Source of the DNA: Fictibacillus nanhaiensis
Lineage (GTDB): Bacteria; Bacillota; Bacilli; Bacillales; Fictibacillaceae
Length of the DNA stretch: 64,000 bases
NCBI GenBank assembly: GCA_016401345.1
Contig: JAEACG010000001.1
Coordinates: 1,302,001 to 1,366,000 of the forward strand
Reading direction: 5' to 3'
The position numbers and the translations under genes were made by a program. Below the pieces are notes generated by a model that did not search any database, was not told the origin of the DNA, and saw nothing but the letters and a program-made list of their open reading frames with translations. Shown here piece after piece: positions 1 to 6,629 of this stretch. Position 1 is the first letter of the stretch, and the number at the start of each line of letters is the position of its first letter.

Positions 1-794
1 TCTTTTAATGCGATCTGAATCGCTTTTACGAAAAACGCTGCAACAGAAACGTTCATGCCACGCTTGTTATCTGGATCCATCGCTTTAAGCTGTTTCTTCA
101 GATTCATAACAGCTGTTACATCGATCTCTTCAAAATGCGTAACGTGCGGAATCGTCGCAAGAGATTGAACCATTTTCTTCGCGATCTGCTTTCTGCGCCC
201 TTTAAAAGGAATCTCTTCCGGTTCACTTGTTGAATACACGTGAGTCGAAGTAGTCTCTTTTTCTTCTACAGAATTAACTGGTGTTTCCTCTGCTTCTGCT
301 GCTGTAGTAGGCTGATCCATATAGTTATAAACGTCTTGGTCAGTCACTCGTCCCCCAGGTCCAGTGCCATTGACCTGTTCGATATCCACACCGTTCTCTC
401 GAGCAATTTTTCTCGTATAAGGAGCAGCTAGAACACGTTTGTTCAGTGTTGCAATACCGCCAGCAAAGGTAGTGTGGCTAGGTGCTTTAACGATTTTTTC
501 AACGACCGGTTGATCATTAGATTCTGGAACTTCTTCTGCATTTTGAGAAGACGGCGCGGAGGCAGCATCAATCGTTAAGATGACAGATCCGACAGTCACT
601 ACATCTCCTTCTTTTACCTTGATGTCTTTAATCGTTCCGGCTGCTGGGGATGGTAGTTCTGCGGTTACTTTATCCGTTTGAACCTCTACTAAAGGCTGAT
701 CAACTTTAACGGAGTCTCCTGCTTTTACGAAAAAGTGTATAACTTCTCCTTCATGCATTCCTTCTCCGATATCATGCAATTTTACTTCTACCAC
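1..794 (-). CDS. 2-oxoacid dehydrogenase complex E2 acyltransferase, 3' end missing
   Basis: Dihydrolipoyl acyltransferase core of the complex encoded with the two E1 genes upstream; it passes the acyl group from lipoate to CoA. About 264 codons are visible from a GTG at 794, preceded by an AGGAGGTGA ribosome site and an in-frame stop. Residues 1-76 form a lipoyl domain with the lipoylated Lys42 in a TDK motif. A peripheral-subunit-binding domain lies at about 122-155 (APYTRKIARENG, then GPGGR). The catalytic domain begins near residue 190 and runs off the left edge, so its HxxxDG motif is not seen. Acyl specificity cannot be read from this part. Confidence 0.95.
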   Translation of the reverse strand, partial: MVEVKLHDIGEGMHEGEVIHFFVKAGDSVKVDQPLVEVQTDKVTAELPSPAAGTIKDIKVKEGDVVTVGSVILTIDAASAPSSQNAEEVPESNDQPVVEKIVKAPSHTTFAGGIATLNKRVLAAPYTRKIARENGVDIEQVNGTGPGGRVTDQDVYNYMDQPTTAAEAEETPVNSVEEKETTSTHVYSTSEPEEIPFKGRRKQIAKKMVQSLATIPHVTHFEEIDVTAVMNLKKQLKAMDPDNKRGMNVSVAAFFVKAIQIALK

Positions 795-807
795 TCACAC
801 TCACCTC

Positions 808-1803
808 CTAAAATTGCGTTACTTTATTAATAGCTTGAACAACACGATCTGCGCTTGGCAAGTAGTGATCTTCTAGAGCAAACATTGGAACCGGAGTATC
901 AAAACCTGTTACGCGTTCGATCGGAGCTTTCATATAAAGGAAAGATGTATCATTGATCAACGACATGATCGTTTCTCCAAGACCCCCTGTTCCAGGTGCT
1001 TCGTGAACAATGACGGCACGACCCGTTTTTTGTACACTTTCAGCGATCATTTCTTTATCTAACGGATAGAGTGAACGAAGATCGATCACGTCACACTTGA
1101 TTCCTTTTTCTTCAGCAGATTTTGCAGCTTTCATTACAACTTCGATCATCGCGCCATAAGCAAAGATCGTTACATCGCTTCCCTCTTGTAACCGAGCAGC
1201 TTTCCCGAGTGGAACATTGTACTTTCCTTCAGGAACATCCATCTTCGTACTTCTGTAACAGCGCATCGGCTCTAGGAAGAGAACAGGATCAGGATCTTCA
1301 ATCGCTGAAACAAGCATCCCTTTTGCGTCATACGGATTAGATGGAACAACAACCTTCATTCCTGGCATCCCCGTAAATAAAGCTTCAACAGAATCAGAAT
1401 GGATTTCAGGTGCACGTACACCTGCTCCAAAAGGTGCCCGAATGACCATTGGCACTGTAAAATGTCCAAGTGTTCTCGCACGGATTCGAGACGCATGAGT
1501 CATGATCTGATTGAACGCAGGATAGATGAAACCAAGAAACTGCATCTCAGCGATTGGTTTGAAGCCGTTCATCGCAAGCCCGATCGATGTACCGATAATG
1601 CCAGATTCAGCAAGCGGTGTATCAATGACTCGATTCTCTCCAAATTCAGCAACTAGACCATCTGTTGCACGGAACACTCCGCCGTTCTGTCCAACATCTT
1701 CACCAAGCACGATTACGTTCTCGTGTTCTTTCATCATCACTCTCATACCGTCTGTTACAGCTTGAACCATCGTTAATTTTTTCGTATCTACTAGCGTTGT
1801 CAT
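808..1803 (-). CDS. 2-oxoacid dehydrogenase E1 component, beta subunit
   Basis: Pairs with the alpha subunit just upstream to decarboxylate a 2-oxoacid and reductively acylate the lipoyl domain of E2. At 331 residues it has the usual length. It keeps the VLGEDVG motif near residue 32 and DTPLAESGIIG near 61, both typical of the PdhB/BkdAB family. The ATG overlaps the TAA of the alpha gene by one base, and the E2 start follows 13 bases after its stop, so the three genes form one tightly coupled operon. Pyruvate and branched-chain types cannot be separated by eye; the neighbouring amino acid dehydrogenase favours branched-chain or aromatic oxoacids. Confidence 0.95.
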   Translation of the reverse strand: MTTLVDTKKLTMVQAVTDGMRVMMKEHENVIVLGEDVGQNGGVFRATDGLVAEFGENRVIDTPLAESGIIGTSIGLAMNGFKPIAEMQFLGFIYPAFNQIMTHASRIRARTLGHFTVPMVIRAPFGAGVRAPEIHSDSVEALFTGMPGMKVVVPSNPYDAKGMLVSAIEDPDPVLFLEPMRCYRSTKMDVPEGKYNVPLGKAARLQEGSDVTIFAYGAMIEVVMKAAKSAEEKGIKCDVIDLRSLYPLDKEMIAESVQKTGRAVIVHEAPGTGGLGETIMSLINDTSFLYMKAPIERVTGFDTPVPMFALEDHYLPSADRVVQAINKVTQF

Positions 1804-2867
1804 TAGCGATCACCTCTTGAATGAGCGTATGCTTCTTTTTGGCTTTCGATCGGCCAAGGATTCTCTGCAAACACATGATCAAACACATCTTTATAATGCG
1901 GTGCTTGTGCTTCTTCCATCTCTTTTACTGCTGCTTCAATCTCCAGCGTTAGTGATTCTTGGAGGTCAGCCGCCCACTTCTCATCCCACATGTTTTCGTT
2001 CTTCATAAATCGCTCAAGTCTTAGAATTGGATCTGTCGTTTCACGACGATTCACAGATTCTTCTTGGTTTCTATATTTCGAAGGATCATCTGCTGTCGTA
2101 TGTGCTCCATAACGCCACGTTACAGCTTCAATCAACGTTGGTCCTTCCCCTTTTCTTGCACGCTCGACTGCTGTACGTGTGTGGAAATAGACGGCAAATA
2201 CATCATTACCATCTAATCGAACGCCTTCCATTTCATACGCTACTGCTTTTTGAGCGATCGTTTTACTTTTCATCTGTTTTTCGATCGGTACAGAAATCGC
2301 GAATCCGTTATTTTGATTAAAGAAAACAACAGGAGCGTTAAACACACTAGCAAAGTTTAAGCCTTCATGAAAATCACCTTCTGATGTTGCACCGTCTCCA
2401 AAGTAAACGATAGAAGCACGATCTGTACCTTTTAACTTTTCAGCCCATGCGGCGCCCGTCGCATGAAGAAGCTGTGATGCGATCGGAACGGCTGGAGGAA
2501 AAATGTTCTTCCCTTTTGGAGGAATACATCCTTCTTGGCGGCCTTTCCAATAAAGAAAAAGCGTTTTTAGCGAATGACCAAATGTCATCGTTGCCGCATG
2601 ATCTCGATAAGTCGGGAACATCCAATCGCCTTCACCCATCGCCATTGCACTTCCAATCTGTGACGCTTCTTGCCCTTCGAAAGGAACATACGTACCGATC
2701 CGTCCTTGACGCTGCAGGTTTACCCCTTTACGGTCAAAAAGCCTCGAACGAAGCATCTTCGTATAAAGTTCTTTCGTTAGTTCCTCTGTGATCTCACCGC
2801 GGTATGTTTCGTCATTCCACTCACCGTTCTCGTTAATGATCTGCATCTTTGGAAATAACTTTTCCAT
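1803..2867 (-). CDS. 2-oxoacid dehydrogenase E1 component, alpha subunit
   Basis: Thiamin-diphosphate-binding subunit of the complex. The ThDP motif is visible as GDG at residues 157-159 with the closing NN at 186-187; the PTYRDH segment at about 85-90 also belongs to the family. Length is 354 residues. The ATG at 2867 has a GGAGGG site 8 bases away and lies 15 bases after the amino acid dehydrogenase stop. RefSeq-style naming would call this pyruvate dehydrogenase E1 alpha. The context suggests that branched-chain or aryl oxoacids, for example phenylpyruvate, are at least as likely as substrates. Confidence 0.94.
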   Translation of the reverse strand: MEKLFPKMQIINENGEWNDETYRGEITEELTKELYTKMLRSRLFDRKGVNLQRQGRIGTYVPFEGQEASQIGSAMAMGEGDWMFPTYRDHAATMTFGHSLKTLFLYWKGRQEGCIPPKGKNIFPPAVPIASQLLHATGAAWAEKLKGTDRASIVYFGDGATSEGDFHEGLNFASVFNAPVVFFNQNNGFAISVPIEKQMKSKTIAQKAVAYEMEGVRLDGNDVFAVYFHTRTAVERARKGEGPTLIEAVTWRYGAHTTADDPSKYRNQEESVNRRETTDPILRLERFMKNENMWDEKWAADLQESLTLEIEAAVKEMEEAQAPHYKDVFDHVFAENPWPIESQKEAYAHSRGDR

Positions 2868-2882
2868 GGATAGGTTCCCTCC

Positions 2883-3983
2883 TTAGTTTCGAACTTGCCA
2901 TTTTGGTCTTCGGTTGTGAGCGAAAAAGCTGTTTCGTTTTGAACGAGCTGCCAGTTTTTCCTCACAGAAAAGATTTGCTGCTTCCATCGTAGATATCTGT
3001 TTTTTCGTGCTCTCACTATAGATCTGTATCAAACTGTCATAGATCGCTCTCGTTTTTGTTAAGACACGAGCTTTGTTCGGTCCATAAAGCTCATCAGCTA
3101 CCTGAATGAGCCCTCCTGCGTTCACAATATAATCCGGACCATATAGGATTCCTTTTTGTTGCAGGTAAAGCCCATGTTTATCTTCTAAAAGCTGATTGTT
3201 AGCACTTCCAACTATCGCTTTAACTTTCAACTGTTCGATCGTCTCGTCGCGAATGATTCCTCCGAGTGCACAAGGAATGAAGATGTCTGCATCCACGCCA
3301 TAGATGTCGCTTCCCTCGACTACCTCCACATTTCCAGGAAGCAGTTCTGCTCGTTCTTGAATCATCTTTAACGCTTTTTCGTTAATATCCGTTACATAGA
3401 TCTGTGCACCGGCAGCGAGCAGCTGCTCTGCGACCTTAAACCCTACTTTTCCTAATCCTTGTATAGAGTAGGACTTACCTGCGAGTTCATCTGTTCCTTC
3501 GAGAGTCTGAATCGTAGCTTGAAGGCCATAGATAACTCCTTGTGCTGTTGGAACAGAAGAGTCGCCGCTGCCGCCATATTCCTCGGGTACCCCGACGATA
3601 CAATTCGTTTCTTTTAACGCGTGAACAAAATCATCAGGCGTCGTACCCATATCCGTTCCTGTATAAAAGCGACCGTTTAAAGAATCTACAAACTGTCCGA
3701 ACGCTCGAAACAACTCTGGTGTACGATCAGTCGTGGGGTCTCCGATAATGACCGATTTTCCTCCACCAAAGTCAACATCGGCTCCAGCGCATTTGTATGT
3801 CATGCCTTTTGACAGTCTCAGTACGTCCTCAAGTGCTTCATCCACCGATCCGTATGGTCTCATTCGGCATCCGCCGAGTGCTGGACCCAATGTTGTGTTA
3901 TGTATTGCGATAATTGCTTTGAGACCTGTTGATGGATCGTTACAAAAAACAACTTGCTCATGCTGTGATATTTTTTCAAACAT
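2883..3983 (-). CDS. Glu/Leu/Phe/Val dehydrogenase, phenylalanine dehydrogenase type
   Basis: NAD-dependent oxidative deaminase of an amino acid to its 2-oxoacid. Active-site residues of the Leu/Phe dehydrogenase family are Lys64 (MTYK), Lys76 (GGGK) and Asp111 (TGTDMGT). The Rossmann motif GLGKVG is at 176-181 and GSANNQL follows. The FYTGTDMGT signature, the [10 protein letters not shown] loop and the length (366 residues, extended C-terminus) resemble remembered Bacillales phenylalanine dehydrogenases more than leucine dehydrogenases. This assignment is by memory of family members, not by a search. It is the first gene of the E1/E2 operon, and a consensus cre site lies 63 bases upstream of its start. 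Confidence 0.85.
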   Translation of the reverse strand: MFEKISQHEQVVFCNDPSTGLKAIIAIHNTTLGPALGGCRMRPYGSVDEALEDVLRLSKGMTYKCAGADVDFGGGKSVIIGDPTTDRTPELFRAFGQFVDSLNGRFYTGTDMGTTPDDFVHALKETNCIVGVPEEYGGSGDSSVPTAQGVIYGLQATIQTLEGTDELAGKSYSIQGLGKVGFKVAEQLLAAGAQIYVTDINEKALKMIQERAELLPGNVEVVEGSDIYGVDADIFIPCALGGIIRDETIEQLKVKAIVGSANNQLLEDKHGLYLQQKGILYGPDYIVNAGGLIQVADELYGPNKARVLTKTRAIYDSLIQIYSESTKKQISTMEAANLFCEEKLAARSKRNSFFAHNRRPKWQVRN

Positions 3984-4045
3984 GTGTAAATCCCCCTAGT
4001 ATGTCTCTACTTACTCTATTCCTTCTTCACTTTGCTGCTTTAAAG

Positions 4046-4059
4046 TGTAAGCGCTTTCA
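4046..4059. promoter_or_regulatory. cre site (CcpA) upstream of the amino acid dehydrogenase
   Basis: TGTAAGCGCTTTCA fits the catabolite-responsive element consensus TGWAANCGNTNWCA at every position. It lies between the thioesterase stop and the dehydrogenase start, where CcpA would repress the oxoacid dehydrogenase operon in the presence of preferred sugars. Binding is inferred. Confidence 0.7.
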
Positions 4060-4076
4060 TTATAGTGCAAAAAAAT

Positions 4077-4472
4077 TTAAACCTTCATCTCTTTAATTTT
4101 TTGTGAGATCGCTTCTCTCGGAAGGATATATTGTGTAACTTCTCCTTCGCCTGCTATCGCTTTTCCGTTATAGACGGTCACATCACATATGACAGCTTTG
4201 CCTTTAACTTCTCTTAACGTGGCCGTTACAGTAAGCTCAGCGCCTTCTGGCGTCGGAGCCATATGCTTGGCTGCAACTCCACCGCCGATTCCTTCTTCGT
4301 GCTCTTCAAGATATGGCAATATAATCTGTCTCGCTGCCCATTCCATATGATAGACCATGCTAACCGTTGAATAAGCTGGATGGACAAGCTTTCCTTCAAA
4401 TTGAGCAAACATATCGGGTGTAACGGTAGCTTTGATGGTCGCACTTTGGCCGACCTTCATGCCTGATTTCAT
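4077..4472 (-). CDS. FlK-like hotdog acyl-CoA thioesterase
   Basis: Single hotdog domain of 131 residues related to fluoroacetyl-CoA thioesterase FlK and similar small acyl-CoA thioesterases. The candidate catalytic Glu44 (HMEWAAR) and His70 (KHMAPTP) match the FlK pattern. The ATG at 4472 is chosen because GAGGTG ends 5 bases before it; a later ATG (4460) has no ribosome site. It lies upstream of the amino acid dehydrogenase on the same strand, so a role in releasing CoA from stalled aryl- or acyl-CoA products is plausible. Substrate unknown. Confidence 0.8.
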   Translation of the reverse strand: MKSGMKVGQSATIKATVTPDMFAQFEGKLVHPAYSTVSMVYHMEWAARQIILPYLEEHEEGIGGGVAAKHMAPTPEGAELTVTATLREVKGKAVICDVTVYNGKAIAGEGEVTQYILPREAISQKIKEMKV

Positions 4473-4497
4473 GCACACACCTCATATCTTTCATCGA

Positions 4498-4521
4498 ATT
4501 TATATAACGATTTATATAACG
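4498..4521. promoter_or_regulatory. Tandem 12-bp direct repeat, candidate operator
   Basis: ATTTATATAACG is repeated exactly twice, head to tail, between the promoter and the start of the thioesterase gene. The repeats end 26 bases before the ATG. The flanking ACGTAAT/ATTACGTT octamer also occurs in the paaA promoter region (20101-20108). Regulator unknown; use as an operator is inferred. Confidence 0.4.
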
Positions 4522-4534
4522 TTTTCTTAACGTA

Positions 4535-4564
4535 ATCATAACATTTTGTGTGATATCCGGTCAA
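4535..4564 (-). promoter_or_regulatory. Sigma-A-like promoter for the thioesterase/dehydrogenase operon
   Basis: On the minus strand TTGACC (4564-4559) and TATGAT (4540-4535) are separated by 18 bases, a good vegetative promoter reading toward the thioesterase gene. The tandem repeat at 4498-4521 lies just downstream of the likely start site. Confidence 0.55.
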
Positions 4565-4639
4565 TGAATCCCCAGAATTGTTTGATTTGTAAGAAATATG
4601 AAAAATGTGCAAAAATAGCATTGGAGGTGTATTTATTAA

Positions 4640-5050
4640 ATGGATGAATGTATATTTTGTGATCCGATGAGTTTTCCTGAACAAAAAATAGTATTAGAGA
4701 ATGAAAGTTGCTATTTTTTGCAGAGTCCGAGAGCTCAGGACATTTTACAGGGTGCGGGATTGATTATTCCAAAAGCTCATAAACAGACTGTATTTGATTT
4801 AAGTGAAAAAGAGTGGAGTGATACATATGAGTTGATGCAGCAAGCAAAAAGTTTGCTAGACTCAGAGTTTGCACCTGATGGCTACAGCACGGGATGGAAC
4901 GTAAATCCAGTGGGTGGTCAGAGCATTCCACACGCTCATTTTCATATCATCCCTCGATTTGATGACGAGCCATTTGCCGGCAGAGGCATTCGTTCGTGGA
5001 TAAAATCTGAGGATAACCGCAGGCCAGGCAGTATAAGTAAGACTTTTTAA
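4640..5050 (+). CDS. HIT family protein
   Basis: Histidine-triad nucleotide hydrolase or transferase of 136 residues. The HIT signature HAHFHII is at about residues 98-104, and a CxxC pair at the N-terminus (CIFC) is common in this group. The start has GGAGGTG 10 bases upstream. It is distinct from the second HIT gene at 55.7 kb. The C-terminal tail after the motif is short, ending just before the five-unit repeat array. Physiological substrate unknown. Confidence 0.88.
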   Translation: MDECIFCDPMSFPEQKIVLENESCYFLQSPRAQDILQGAGLIIPKAHKQTVFDLSEKEWSDTYELMQQAKSLLDSEFAPDGYSTGWNVNPVGGQSIPHAHFHIIPRFDDEPFAGRGIRSWIKSEDNRRPGSISKTF

Positions 5051-5068
5051 AAATCTGCTATTCCTTTT

Positions 5069-5160
5069 TATGTGATTGATGTCCATTTTTATGTGATTCA
5101 TCTTCTTTTTTATGTGATTGGTCCCAATTTTTATGTGATCGACGCTATTTTTTATATGAT
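5069..5160. repeat. Five-unit 21-bp-period array, TATGTGAT core
   Basis: The core TATGTGAT (last unit TATATGAT), usually preceded by a run of T, begins at 5069, 5090, 5111, 5132 and 5153, exactly 21 bases apart each time. Spacer bases between cores differ. The array sits between convergent genes (HIT protein and the peroxiredoxin-like gene). Open frames across it give an artificial heptad peptide. The same core, inverted, makes the array at 63.0 kb. Confidence 0.85.
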
Positions 5161-5191
5161 TAAGTTCAGCCGAAGCTCCGTACCACATGAA

Positions 5192-5223
5192 AAAGCTGAT
5201 ATAGCCCATGCTATATCAGCTTT
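5192..5223 (-). terminator. Rho-independent terminator of the peroxiredoxin-like gene
   Basis: Thirteen-base perfect stem (AAAGCTGATATAG and its complement) with a six-base loop; on the minus strand it is followed by a T run. The plus-strand reading is weaker. Confidence 0.85.
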
Positions 5224-5230
5224 ATTCTTA

Positions 5231-5788
5231 TCATTTCCGCAACTGCTTCAACACTTCGTCGACTTTCGCATGATCTTCAGGAGTATCATCCATGTGCTTC
5301 CACAAAACATCTCCATTACGATCAAATAGCCACGAACTTCCTTGAATGTTCACGTCTTGATTTTTCACTGCGCTTAAAAAATGCTTTCTTTCCTTCTTAT
5401 CTTTAGGCACAATGTCGCTTATCTTCACTTCACCTTTTAAGAGATCGGCCCCTACAGACAGCATGCTTTTCACAGTGGTCATGTTGTGGTTCCCCATCTC
5501 CTCGTATAGGTCTAGCTCTGGATCACCGTAGATTTCAAATGGAAATGGGCCATGTACATTCAAAAACTCTTGAATCTGATCACGATTAGCTGGTGCTACG
5601 ACAACGACCTTAACATCTAAGCGTTCAAACTTCTCAAATGACTCGCGCAACTGCGCAAGGAAATCTTGATAGTATGGTCAGCCAAGGTGTCTGACTAACA
5701 CAAAAAAAGTTTGTTCTTCACCAAACAACTCATGCAGCGTAACAGGTTTTGAACCTTCAATGGATACCACTTCTTGATCTAGTTTCAA
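5231..5788 (-). CDS. Peroxiredoxin-like protein with in-frame UGA, candidate selenoprotein
   Basis: AhpC/TSA-type (PRXL2/SelL-related) thioredoxin-fold protein. Reading from a TTG at 5788, which has AGGAGGCG 7-8 bases upstream, gives 185 residues with one internal TGA at 5680-5678 (codon 37). The surrounding sequence is VRHLG-[UGA]-PYYQDF. Relatives carry the peroxidatic Cys at this place (RHxGCPxC), so the codon would insert selenocysteine. The frame continues to a normal C-terminus with YGDPELDLY and LFDRNGDVLWKH, typical of the family, and contains no Cys at all. A 7-bp hairpin follows the TGA at bacterial-SECIS distance. A start after the TGA (TTG 5650) has no ribosome site. The alternatives are a point-mutated pseudogene or a sequencing error. 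Confidence 0.8.
5642..5680 (-). promoter_or_regulatory. Candidate bacterial SECIS element
   Basis: On the minus strand the UGA (5680-5678) is followed by 18 bases and then a hairpin. The arms are CTTGCGC (5659-5653) and GCGCGAG (5648-5642), pairing over 7 positions with one U-G wobble, and the loop is AGUU. The loop has G at its second position and begins 25 bases after the UGA. This fits the known bacterial SECIS rules: a small apical loop, a G in the first two loop positions, and a UGA-to-loop distance of roughly 16-37 bases. Confidence 0.65.
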
Positions 5789-5807
5789 CCCAGATCGCCT
5801 CCTCGTA

Positions 5808-6527
5808 TTATACGTTCGGGTATTCCTGAGAAAGAGGGTGAAGCATGATTTCATCAACGACCATGTGTTTTGGTGCGCTTGCCATATACGCTACAGCTTC
5901 TGCGATATCATTTACTTTTAGCCAATCTTCTTTAAAATCAAGACCTTGTTCAGAATCAGCAAAGTACGTATCAATCGCACCTGGATTTACAGTACCTACA
6001 CGAACGCCAAATTCTCTTAGTTCTTGCGCAAGAGACCCCGAAAATCCTTGAACTGCGTACTTTGTAGCTGTATAGACAGAGCCGTTAGCAATCGTTCTTC
6101 GACCCACATCTGATGAGATCGTGATGATCGTTCCCTCTTTTCGCTCTTTCATATGTGGAACAACCGCTGTACTACATAAGAATACACCTTGTACGTTGAC
6201 TTCAAACATTTTTTGAAAGTCTACTAATGAATGTTCTTCTGCCAATTTAAACTGGCCAATTCCAGCATTGTTTACTAGAATATCAATGTTTCCAAACGTT
6301 TCAAACGTTTGTTTAAACAGTTCTGCTACGTCCGTTTCTTTCGTCACATCTGCTTTTATGGCAAGAACATCGAATCCCTTAGCTTTTAACTCTTCTCCAG
6401 TTTTGAAGATGCCATCAGACGAACCAATGATAGCTAGTTTTGCTCCTAATGTTCCTAACTTTTCTGCTATAGCTTTCCCACACCCACGAGTTGCTCCCGT
6501 TACTACTGCAATCTTGTCTTTCAACAT
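5808..6527 (-). CDS. Short-chain dehydrogenase/reductase (classical SDR)
   Basis: NAD(P)-dependent oxidoreductase of 239 residues. Cofactor motif TGATRGCG is at 10-17, NNAG at 86-89, and the catalytic Ser138/139, Tyr152 and Lys156 (YTATK) are all present. The ATG has AGGGAAG in front. It lies 19 bases upstream of the peroxiredoxin-like gene on the same strand with no terminator between them, so the two are probably co-transcribed. The substrate cannot be told from sequence; YdfG/serine-dehydrogenase-like and ketoacyl-reductase-like roles are both possible. Confidence 0.9.
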   Translation of the reverse strand: MLKDKIAVVTGATRGCGKAIAEKLGTLGAKLAIIGSSDGIFKTGEELKAKGFDVLAIKADVTKETDVAELFKQTFETFGNIDILVNNAGIGQFKLAEEHSLVDFQKMFEVNVQGVFLCSTAVVPHMKERKEGTIITISSDVGRRTIANGSVYTATKYAVQGFSGSLAQELREFGVRVGTVNPGAIDTYFADSEQGLDFKEDWLKVNDIAEAVAYMASAPKHMVVDEIMLHPLSQEYPNV

Positions 6528-6577
6528 TATTCATTCTTCCCTTCACTTCTGTATTTCACAAATTCTATTATTAACAC

Positions 6578-6616
6578 AAAAAAGGCGCTAAAACCAATTA
6601 TGGTCCGCGCCTTTCT
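6578..6616 (-). terminator. Terminator downstream of the SNF transporter
   Basis: AAAGGCGC and its complement close an 18-base loop; on the minus strand the stem runs into TTTTTT. It separates the transporter from the SDR gene. Confidence 0.75.
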
Positions 6617-6629
6617 TTCTAATTTTCTT

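Noticed and set aside
4862-5209. Open frame with NHIK heptads across the 5.1-kb array
   Set aside because: It is a translation of the 21-base period (a multiple of three); no ribosome site, and it overlaps the HIT gene on the other strand.
5231-5650. Peroxiredoxin-like protein starting at the TTG 5650 as a 139-residue gene
   Set aside because: No ribosome site before it, and it would lack the first strand and the redox position; the upstream frame from 5788 has both.
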